A stretch of 64,000 nt of DNA. Source: Mycolicibacterium cosmeticum (lineage in GTDB: Bacteria; Actinomycetota; Actinomycetes; Mycobacteriales; Mycobacteriaceae). Made by a program: the position numbers and the translations under genes. Below the pieces are notes generated by a model that was given only the letters and a program-made list of their open reading frames with translations, ran no database searches and was not told the origin of the DNA. Position 1 is the first letter of the stretch; each line of letters starts with the position of its first letter. Shown piece after piece: positions 34,800-41,733 of this stretch. The DNA lies in NCBI GenBank assembly GCA_016197365.1, contig JACPVS010000031.1, forward strand, positions 1 through 64,000. Reading direction: 5' to 3'.

Positions 34800-35480
34800 A
34801 TGAACATCATCGAATTGCCGCGCACCGTGCTTCGGCTGGAATATCAGCTGGTCCGGTTCCCGCTGGGGCTGGTCGAACAGCGGTTGGCAACCCGGCTATC
34901 CGACGACGCACCGATCCGGCTGATCTTCGAGCGGTCGCTGGGCCTTCTCGACACCACTGTCGGGGGAGCCCTTGGCGACCGCGAGCTGCGGCGCCAAGGT
35001 GCGGCTCTCGCCGAGCGCAGCGCCGCCCGGGGGCGGGCCGCGACCTTGCGAACGTCGGCGAGCGCGGAACGCGAGCAGGCCGAGACAACCCTGAAGAACA
35101 GGCTGGACCGTGCCGCGGAGGATCAGTCCGAGGCGCTCGCCGAGAAAGAGGCGGCGGTGGACGACGCCCGGTCGACTGAAAGCCGGCGCAAGCGCGACGC
35201 CGAGCAGGCGGCGAAGAAGCGCACCGCTGCCGCGCGGCAGCAGGCCGACGATGCGGCGGCGCGCCGTCGGGATTCCGTCGAGGAGGCCAGGCGCGAGGAG
35301 CTGGCCCGGATCCGCTCGGCCGAACAGAAGGTCGCGGCCGAATCCGCGTCCACGCTGGAGGACGCCAAGGAAAAGCGCGCGGCCGCCGAGGCGGCGCGAG
35401 ATCAAGCCGACCGTGTCGAGGATCTGGCCGAGGCCGAAAAGCGGAAACGGCAGACTGCCCGCGCTGCCGCCAAATCCTGA
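34800..35480 (+). CDS. Coiled-coil protein, partner of the CsbD-like gene
   Basis: 226 aa. A short N-terminal module (MNIIELPRTVLRLEYQLVRF, then PLGLVEQRLATRLSDDAPIR) is followed by about 150 residues of almost uninterrupted charged helix rich in Ala, Glu, Arg and Lys. AAAGGA is well spaced for the ATG at 34800. In mycobacteria such proteins are often mislabelled as IF-2 family translation factors because of composition alone; no GTPase motif is present. Shared composition with the gene before it suggests the two form filaments or a complex under stress (inference). Confidence 0.65.
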   Translation: MNIIELPRTVLRLEYQLVRFPLGLVEQRLATRLSDDAPIRLIFERSLGLLDTTVGGALGDRELRRQGAALAERSAARGRAATLRTSASAEREQAETTLKNRLDRAAEDQSEALAEKEAAVDDARSTESRRKRDAEQAAKKRTAAARQQADDAAARRRDSVEEARREELARIRSAEQKVAAESASTLEDAKEKRAAAEAARDQADRVEDLAEAEKRKRQTARAAAKS

Positions 35481-35488
35481 CGCGCCAA

Positions 35489-35512
35489 CCGAATAGCCGA
35501 TAGGCTACCCGA
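35489..35512. promoter_or_regulatory. Degenerate copy of the 41693 palindromic operator
   Basis: This site matches the 24-bp perfect palindrome at 41693 in 20 of 24 positions: the left half is identical (CCGAATAGCCGA) and the right half diverges at four bases (TAGGCTACCCGA). The core TAGCC-GATA-GGCTA keeps symmetry. It lies 42-65 bases before the EXPERA-like gene start, a promoter-like place. It may be a second target of the same regulator. Confidence 0.6.
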
Positions 35513-35553
35513 GCGATCACAACTAGTTGAGATACTCGGGTGAGGTGGGCGGG

Positions 35554-36318
35554 ATGACGTCGGTGTATGACCACGAGACCGATTTCGCTCGGCCGTGGGC
35601 CCCGCACCGCCTGCGCATCTATACCTGGACAGGGTTGTTCGTCGGTGTCATGTTCGTGCTGTTGACCCTCGGCGTCAGCTTCGACCTCATCCCGCCCACC
35701 TTCACCGTGGACGTGATCGCCAACCTGGTCTTCGGGATCCCGGTGATGGTGCTGCCGTTCGTGATTCTGTGGAGCGCTCCCGGCGAGCAGCGCACGCGGG
35801 TGGACAGAGCCGCCGAACTCACGCTGTTCTACATCCCCTTCACCGCGGGCAGCCAGATCGGGTACGAACTGATGTTCCTGATCGGCCACCCGCTGGGGTT
35901 GTGGGCACCGACGACCGACCCTGGCTGGAAATGGTTGTGGTGGCAGTACGGCCTCGCCGACACCCGCTATGTGAGCGGCAACCCGTGGGTGTTCGCCTTG
36001 GAGATCGTCGGCGTGGGCACCGGAACGACGTTGTTCGTCATGTGGACGCGGCTGGTCAGGTCCGACCTGCCGAGTGAGTCGCGCATCCGTTGTCTGTGGG
36101 TGACGTTCGCGGGCATCGCGGTACTGATGAGTAGTACCGCCGTCTATTTCCTCAGTGAGGTGGGTGCAGGCTTCCGGGACATCGGCCAAGGCGGATTCGG
36201 TCTCTGGTTCAAGTTCATCGGGGAGAATGTGCCCTTCATCGTGCTGCCGCCCTTGGTCCTCTACGCGGTCTACCTGCAGATCGACCATCTGACCAGGCGC
36301 GCGCCGCTCAGCGCGTGA
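35554..36318 (+). CDS. Integral membrane protein, EXPERA/emopamil-binding-protein-like
   Basis: 254 aa, ATG 35554 after a G-rich GAGGTGGGCGGG stretch; a TTG at 35527 is possible. About six membrane helices. The segment WWQYGLADTRYVSGNPWVFALE closely follows the EBP-family pattern (EY..xDSRY......E) of sterol isomerases and related proteins. The first helix-pair motif, H-x3-E in eukaryotic EBP, reads Q-x3-E here (SQIGYELMF). Function is uncertain; a lipid or isoprenoid ligand is plausible. Its 3' end overlaps the convergent CrtI-like gene by 11 bases. Confidence 0.6.
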   Translation: MTSVYDHETDFARPWAPHRLRIYTWTGLFVGVMFVLLTLGVSFDLIPPTFTVDVIANLVFGIPVMVLPFVILWSAPGEQRTRVDRAAELTLFYIPFTAGSQIGYELMFLIGHPLGLWAPTTDPGWKWLWWQYGLADTRYVSGNPWVFALEIVGVGTGTTLFVMWTRLVRSDLPSESRIRCLWVTFAGIAVLMSSTAVYFLSEVGAGFRDIGQGGFGLWFKFIGENVPFIVLPPLVLYAVYLQIDHLTRRAPLSA

Positions 36319-37921
36319 GCAACCTGGTGGCGGCAGCGCTCAGGCGGCGTCTGGGCCACCCGCGCATCCCGTCGGCTGCCAGTGCGGCGCGCGCGGCGTT
36401 GCGTCCACACACTCCGTGTACACCCCCGCCGGGGGAAGCGCCCGCGCTACCCAGGAACACGTTGCGTACCGGTGTCTCTGCCCGGCCGAACCCGGGCGCC
36501 GGCCGAAAGATCAACTGCTGGAACAATTGTGATGTACCCCCGTTGACCGCGCCGGTGAAGAGGTTGGCGTCGCCCGCCTCGAGGTCGGAGGGGCGCTGGA
36601 CCGTCTTGCCGACGAGGTGGTCGGTGAACCCCGGCGCGTGTGCCTCCAGCACGGCGTCGACCCGCTCGGCCAACTGATCGGCCGATCGGTCGTCGGCCAG
36701 ACCGCGGGGCAGGTGGGTGTAAGCCCAGGCGCTTTCGGTGCCCCGGGCCGACCGGGACGGGTCCGCCGTCGTCATCTGCCCGAACAGCAGAAACGGATGT
36801 TCGGGCAAGGTACGCGTGTTCAGGTCGGCCATCCAGCGGATGAGTCCATCGTGGTCGGCGCCCAGATGCACGGTGCCGGCGGCAGCCAGACTCTTCGATC
36901 GCCACGGGATCTCCGAGTCCAAGGCGTAGTTGATCTTCAGAACGGGTGTGTCCCAGACGAACCGGTCCATGGCGCGGCGCCGGCCCTCGGGCAGGAGATG
37001 CTCGTAGAGCTGCGGCGCAGAGGTGTCCGCGATGACGGCGCGCCGGCACCTGACGGTCGCACCGCCTGCGGTGTGGACGGCGGTTGCCCGGTCGCCGGTC
37101 ACCTCGATACCGCTGACCTGATGGCCGCAGAACACTTGAGCGCCGGCAGATTCCGCCCGCTTGACCAGGGCGGCCGTCAATTGGCCCGCGCCGCCCACCG
37201 GCACCGGGAAGCCACCGTCCTGTGCCAGCATGATCAGCAGGTAACCCATCACTCCGCTGCCGGGGGCGTCCGGGGGAACGTCGGCGTGCATCGCATTGCC
37301 GAGCAGCAACAGCCGTGCCGCGTCACCCTCGAACAGGTGCTGGGCCAGCAGACCCGCGGGCAGGATCAGTTGGTGCGCGAACCGCAAGAGGCCGGCGGTG
37401 CCGAGGCGACGCAGCAGCCCGGCGGCGCCGCGCACCGGGGGAAACGGTGCGAAGAGAGTGTCCAGCAGTGGCGTCTTGATCTGCTGCCATTCTTCGAACA
37501 GATCGCACCAGCGCTGACCGTCACCGGGATGCATGCGGTCCAATTCCGTTGCAGTCCGGTTGATGTCGCGGTAGATGACGGGGGCGTCCTCATCGGCCGC
37601 GTTGCGGGCATGCCCGACCACAGCCGGCGCATGCGTCCAGCGCAGACCGTGGTCCTCCAGGCCGAGCTCGCGCAAGGCGGGCGATGCGACCGACAGGGGA
37701 TAGAAGGCGCTGTACAGATCGCTGAGGTAACCGGGTGTCAGTTCGGCGCTCTTGACGGCACCACCGGGCTCGGCCTGCGCTTCGAGAACGGTCACGTCCC
37801 AACCCGCGTCGGCCAGCAGTGCGGCGGCTACCAGCCCGTTGTGACCGGCGCCGATCACGACGGCATCGGTGGTGGAGCTACCCGGCAGCGTCAGGGACCC
37901 GGCGTTCGGCAAGCGGGGCAC
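36308..37921 (-). CDS. CrtI-like FAD-dependent oxidoreductase
   Basis: 537 aa. FAD motif TDAVVIGAGHNGLVAAALLA near residue 18, then VTVLEAQAEPGGAVKSAEL, and C-terminal NVFLGSAGASPGGGVHGVCG, the flavin signature of the carotenoid/retinol desaturase family. It differs from CrtI at 30585 and lies outside the crt operon, so it is probably a paralogue with another polyisoprenoid or lipid substrate. GTG 37921 has a GAGGAGG ribosome-binding site 8 bases upstream. An SDR gene lies 13 bases upstream on the same strand, so the two are probably co-transcribed. Confidence 0.83.
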   Translation of the reverse strand: MPRLPNAGSLTLPGSSTTDAVVIGAGHNGLVAAALLADAGWDVTVLEAQAEPGGAVKSAELTPGYLSDLYSAFYPLSVASPALRELGLEDHGLRWTHAPAVVGHARNAADEDAPVIYRDINRTATELDRMHPGDGQRWCDLFEEWQQIKTPLLDTLFAPFPPVRGAAGLLRRLGTAGLLRFAHQLILPAGLLAQHLFEGDAARLLLLGNAMHADVPPDAPGSGVMGYLLIMLAQDGGFPVPVGGAGQLTAALVKRAESAGAQVFCGHQVSGIEVTGDRATAVHTAGGATVRCRRAVIADTSAPQLYEHLLPEGRRRAMDRFVWDTPVLKINYALDSEIPWRSKSLAAAGTVHLGADHDGLIRWMADLNTRTLPEHPFLLFGQMTTADPSRSARGTESAWAYTHLPRGLADDRSADQLAERVDAVLEAHAPGFTDHLVGKTVQRPSDLEAGDANLFTGAVNGGTSQLFQQLIFRPAPGFGRAETPVRNVFLGSAGASPGGGVHGVCGRNAARAALAADGMRGWPRRRLSAAATRLLTR

Positions 37922-37934
37922 GGTGGCGTCCTCC

Positions 37935-38723
37935 TCAGTTGTCTCCGAACGGTTTGACCATCAGCCGATTGGCCGTTGCCTTCACCGAGTCCGGGAGCAC
38001 GTGCGCCACCGCACCCATGAGCTTGCTCGTCATTGACGACGCGACAACCTTCTGCTCACCGCGCATCATGGCGAGGTAGCCCTGCCGGGCGGTTTTGGCG
38101 GGGTCGTCCTTGAAGGGCAAGCGGCCCAGCGGCGTATCGATCATCGCCGCACGGCGGAAGAACGCCGTGTCGGTCGGACCGGGCATCAGCGCCGTCACCG
38201 AGACGCCGCTGCCCCGGAACTCGTCGTGCAGTCCTTCGGCGAACGATTGGATGAAGGATTTCGATGCGTTGTACATGGTCTGGTATGAGCCGGGCATCGT
38301 GGCCACGATCGAGGAGGTGAACAACGCACGGCCCTGGTCGCGGCTCGCCATGTCCCTCAGCACCAGCTTCGCCAGCGCCACGGTCGACCGGACGTTGACG
38401 TCGATGATGTCCAGATCGGCACTCAACTCGCCGTCGACGAACCTGCCCGCACGGCCGATTCCCGCGTTCAGCGCGACGGCGGCGGGAACCCGCCCGCCTG
38501 CGCTGATCACCCGGTACACCTGGCGTACCGCGTCGGCGTCGCGCAGGTCCACCCGCACTGCTTCGACCGCACTGCCGGTCGTGCTCAATTCTGCTGCCGC
38601 ATCGTCGATCTCCTCCTCGTCGGCCACCACGACCAGGTCATAGCCGTCGGCAGCGAACAGCCGCGCGAGTTCCAATCCGATGCCGCTCGATGCGCCGGTC
38701 ACCACGGCCAGAGCTGTCGACAT
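37935..38723 (-). CDS. Short-chain dehydrogenase/reductase
   Basis: 262 aa. Cofactor motif VVTGASSGIGLELARL (residues 8-23), DLRD, NAGIG, and catalytic TSSIVATMPGSYQTMYNASK. The helix after the active site (FIQSFAEGLHDEFRGSGV) and LMPGPTDT are common to mycobacterial SDRs acting on lipids. It precedes the CrtI-like oxidoreductase in a two-gene unit. Substrate is unknown. Confidence 0.85.
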   Translation of the reverse strand: MSTALAVVTGASSGIGLELARLFAADGYDLVVVADEEEIDDAAAELSTTGSAVEAVRVDLRDADAVRQVYRVISAGGRVPAAVALNAGIGRAGRFVDGELSADLDIIDVNVRSTVALAKLVLRDMASRDQGRALFTSSIVATMPGSYQTMYNASKSFIQSFAEGLHDEFRGSGVSVTALMPGPTDTAFFRRAAMIDTPLGRLPFKDDPAKTARQGYLAMMRGEQKVVASSMTSKLMGAVAHVLPDSVKATANRLMVKPFGDN

Positions 38724-38780
38724 GTAGGACAGCTACCCGCCCCGGCCGCGGTCAAACACGGTGGCTCTGGAACGGCGACG

Positions 38781-40895
38781 TCATCGCCTCGCCCGGAACG
38801 GCCGGGTGGGTAGGTCCGGCGCGGCCGCGGTGGGCCGGGGTGCGCCCAACTTCAGTGGCCGGGTCTCGTCAGCGGTCGCGTCCCGCTCCAACAGCACGCC
38901 GCGCGCCACCCGGTCCAGCGCGCCCTGCACCTGCATCCGATCGGGCCTTTTGCCCTGGAATTCTGTTGACTGGGACAGAGTTTCGGTGATCCAGCTGGAG
39001 ATCAGATCGCGAGCAGAGTTGATCTCCGCGGCACCGGCCGGGGTCAGCGCGAATTCGTAACCGGTGCGTCTCGCGTAACCGGTGCCGACCAGCCGGCTGT
39101 AGGTGGGCTCCAGGATCTGGTGGGGCACCCGCCGCTCGTCGGCGATGTCGCGCAGATCCGCGGTACCCGTCACGGCGGCATGCCGGTAGATCTGCATGAG
39201 GCCCCACAGCCCCGCGGTGTCGACGTGGCAGCGCGGCGAGTGTGCCAGCGCCTCCAGATCGACACCGTGGCTGCGTTGCAGCAGGCGGCCGATGGCGACC
39301 TCGAGCAACTTCTCCGGAGATTCGATGGTCGGCATACCGAAGCCCTCGCCCATATCGGTGCTGCCGGTGGCGGCCGTGTCGCGCAGCGGGACCTGCTTGA
39401 GGAACAGTGCCAGCACGAATCCCAGGACGGCAACGGGTGCGGCGAACAGGAACACCTGGCTCAGCGAGTCGGCGTAGGCGTCGATGATGGGCGCGGCGAC
39501 CTGCGGGGCGAGGTGGTGCAGCACCTGCGGCGAGGTGGCCGCCTCGGGCGGGGCTCCGCCGGCTGCCATCGCCGCGGGCAGTCGGCCGTCCAGGAAATTG
39601 GAGAACATCGAGCCGAAGATGGCAGCGCCGAACGAGCTGCCGATGGTGCGGAAGAACGTGACGCCGGAGGTGGCGACGCCGAGGTCGGTGAAGTCGACGG
39701 TGTTCTGCACGACGAGAACCAGCACCTGCATGCTCATGCCGATCCCGGTACCCAGCACCAACAGGAACAGCGACTGCGCCAAGGTGGAGGTGCCGGCATC
39801 CATCGTGGACAGCAGCACGAAGCCCGCCGCCATGATCGCGGTACCCGCGATGGGGAAGATCTTGTAGCGGCCGGTGCGGCCGACGAGCACGCCGCTGCCC
39901 AGCGACGTCACCAACAGGCCCGCCACCATCGGCAGGGTGCGCAGTCCCGACGCGGTCGCCGAGGCGCCGTCGACGAACTGCATATAGGTCGGCAAAAACG
40001 TGAGGGCACCCAGCATGGCAAAGCCGACGACGAACGACAGGACGCAGCACACCGTGAACACGGGATTGGCGAACAGCCGGATCGGCAGGATCGGTTCTGC
40101 GGCACGGCGCTCGGCGAACACGAAGGCCACCAGCGCCGCCGTCGAACCGACGAACAGCGCGATGATGGTCGGCGAGCTCCACGCGTAGGTGGTGCCGCCC
40201 CAACTGGTGGCCAGGGTCAACCCGGCCGCGCCGAGGCCGACGAGCACGATGCCGGCGTAGTCGAGCACGGGTCGCGCCGTGCGGGCCAGCGCCGGCATGG
40301 CCACGGCGGCGATCGCGATGACGACCAGCGCCACCGGCACATTGATCCAGAATGCCCACCGCCAGGTCAGGTGGTCGGTGAACAGGCCGCCCAGCAGCGG
40401 GCCGATCACCGTGGTGACCCCGAAAACGGCGCCCAGTGCGCCCTGGTAGCGACCGCGCTCACGCAGCGGGATGACCTCGCCGATGACCGCGACGGCCGTC
40501 ACGGTGATGGCACCGCCGCCGAGGCCCTGCAGGGCCCGCGAAGCCACCAGCATCTCCATCGAGTGAGCCAGCCCGCACAGCACAGATCCCACCAGGAACA
40601 GCAGGACCGCGACCTGGAATATCGTCTTGCGCCCGAAGATGTCGCCGAGCTTGCCGACCACCGCGGTGACGATGGTGGATGCCAGCAGATAGCTGGTGAC
40701 CACCCAGGCCTGGTGGCCCGCCCCGCCGAGGTCGGCGACGACCGTGGGCAGTGCCGTGGCGACGATGGTCTGGTCGAGAGCGGCCAGCAGCATGCCCAGG
40801 ACCACCGCGAGAAAGACGAAATTGCGCTGGCGACGGTCCGCCGCGTCGGCGGGCGGCGCTTGCTCGGCCGCCCGGGGTGACGTGCTGACGGACAT
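38781..40895 (-). CDS. MFS multidrug exporter (DHA2, 14 TM) with C-terminal cytosolic extension
   Basis: 704 aa. The N-terminal 500 residues carry 14 predicted helices and the DHA2 motifs LDQTIVATALPTVVADL and KLGDIFGRKTIFQ, plus motif C-like GVTTVIGPLLGGLFTD. The last 190 residues are soluble. They contain VAIGRLLQRSHGVDLEALAHS and a segment resembling a winged helix (TADLRDIADERRVPHQILEP, then SRLVGTGYARRTGYEFALTP). Similar C-terminal extensions occur in M. tuberculosis exporters of the Rv1877 type. Export substrates cannot be inferred. No divergent regulator is adjacent. Confidence 0.83.
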   Translation of the reverse strand: MSVSTSPRAAEQAPPADAADRRQRNFVFLAVVLGMLLAALDQTIVATALPTVVADLGGAGHQAWVVTSYLLASTIVTAVVGKLGDIFGRKTIFQVAVLLFLVGSVLCGLAHSMEMLVASRALQGLGGGAITVTAVAVIGEVIPLRERGRYQGALGAVFGVTTVIGPLLGGLFTDHLTWRWAFWINVPVALVVIAIAAVAMPALARTARPVLDYAGIVLVGLGAAGLTLATSWGGTTYAWSSPTIIALFVGSTAALVAFVFAERRAAEPILPIRLFANPVFTVCCVLSFVVGFAMLGALTFLPTYMQFVDGASATASGLRTLPMVAGLLVTSLGSGVLVGRTGRYKIFPIAGTAIMAAGFVLLSTMDAGTSTLAQSLFLLVLGTGIGMSMQVLVLVVQNTVDFTDLGVATSGVTFFRTIGSSFGAAIFGSMFSNFLDGRLPAAMAAGGAPPEAATSPQVLHHLAPQVAAPIIDAYADSLSQVFLFAAPVAVLGFVLALFLKQVPLRDTAATGSTDMGEGFGMPTIESPEKLLEVAIGRLLQRSHGVDLEALAHSPRCHVDTAGLWGLMQIYRHAAVTGTADLRDIADERRVPHQILEPTYSRLVGTGYARRTGYEFALTPAGAAEINSARDLISSWITETLSQSTEFQGKRPDRMQVQGALDRVARGVLLERDATADETRPLKLGAPRPTAAAPDLPTRPFRARR

Positions 40896-41032
40896 CGCTG
40901 CGTACCTCCTATGTAGTTCTGATGCCAGCCATGGGCATACCCGTGCCGGCTGCCGGCGACACGTGGGCCGTCAAGTCATCAGATCTCGGGGAGGTGGGAG
41001 GACGCTGTGAGCGGGCTGAGTCGGGCCGATGA

Positions 41033-41062
41033 ACGCCCGCCGCGTCACCTGACGGCGGGCGT
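41033..41062. terminator. 10-bp-stem inverted repeat at the end of the 41045 gene
   Basis: ACGCCCGCCG at 41033-41042 pairs perfectly with CGGCGGGCGT at 41053-41062; the loop contains the stop codon of the minus-strand gene. It lacks a T run on either side, so it would be an atypical terminator. Confidence 0.35.
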
Positions 41063-41512
41063 CGCCGTACGTGCAGCGGGGGTGAGGCGGGCGGGTGCGG
41101 CCTCGGTGCCGCGGCGCATGCGGCGCTGGTCGCGCAGGATCCGCCGATTGAGGATGCGTTCGTCCCGCGGGGTGACGGCGCGGTTCTTGCGGGCCAGCAG
41201 ATCGAGCTGTTCCCAGCTCAAGCCGTCCAGGTCACCGTCGGCGTCGTGGGTGGCGATGACGATGCTGCCGCGCAGCAGGGGCACCGATTTGGCCGTGAAA
41301 GCTGTTGTCGCCGCCAGTAATTCGGTGGCCCTGCGGTTGACGCGTCGCTGGCAGCGACTCGTCGTCGGGCTGAACCAGAAATCGAACTGCCGGTCGGCAC
41401 TGGTCAGGCATTGCAGCCCTTGGTCGTGGATCAGCTGGGTGATGTCGGCCTGGGTGTAGGCCCGAGTTTCATAAACGGCGCCGTTGGCGCTGAAGTAGAG
41501 GACGGTATTCAT
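41045..41512 (-). CDS. Conserved hypothetical protein
   Basis: 155 aa from ATG 41512 (MNTVLYFSANGAVYETRAYT). N-terminal half is alpha/beta in character (ADITQLIHDQGLQCLTSAD, FDFWFSPTTSRCQRRVNRRA). The C-terminal 60 residues are basic (KNRAVTPRDERILNRRILRD), suggesting nucleic-acid contact. No domain is recognised. It is divergent from the molybdopterin oxidoreductase gene, with a 221-bp region between that contains the 24-bp palindrome. Confidence 0.6.
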   Translation of the reverse strand: MNTVLYFSANGAVYETRAYTQADITQLIHDQGLQCLTSADRQFDFWFSPTTSRCQRRVNRRATELLAATTAFTAKSVPLLRGSIVIATHDADGDLDGLSWEQLDLLARKNRAVTPRDERILNRRILRDQRRMRRGTEAAPARLTPAARTATPAVR

Positions 41513-41692
41513 ATCGGTTACCCATTCGGCTCTTTCTCTGCGGATTGTGGTCGCACCGTCACCGGATGCTGTTACAAGAGTTACCCGTGTGACATTTGAG
41601 GTAAACATCGATAACGGTTCGGATAATTCCCCGCGCCGATATTCGCTGCGTCATTCCGGGCCGCGGTTGCGCGCGGTCGACTACCGTGGGCA

Positions 41693-41716
41693 CCGAATAG
41701 CCGATCGGCTATTCGG
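41693..41716. promoter_or_regulatory. 24-bp perfect palindrome (operator) upstream of the molybdopterin oxidoreductase
   Basis: CCGAATAGCCGA followed directly by its exact complement TCGGCTATTCGG. It ends 17 bases before the GTG start at 41734, the usual place for a repressor site. A related copy lies at 35489-35512. The sequence does not match the IdeR, LexA, Zur or CRP consensus as I know them. Confidence 0.75.
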
Positions 41717-41733
41717 CGACGAGGTGGTGCGCT

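Noticed and set aside
39120..40880. 586-codon plus-strand frame
   Set aside because: Antisense to the MFS transporter; composition dominated by Asp/His/Gln/Arg.
41007..41459. 150-codon plus-strand frame with a GGGAGGA-like upstream sequence
   Set aside because: Arg/Ser-rich antisense of the 41045 gene, no fold features.
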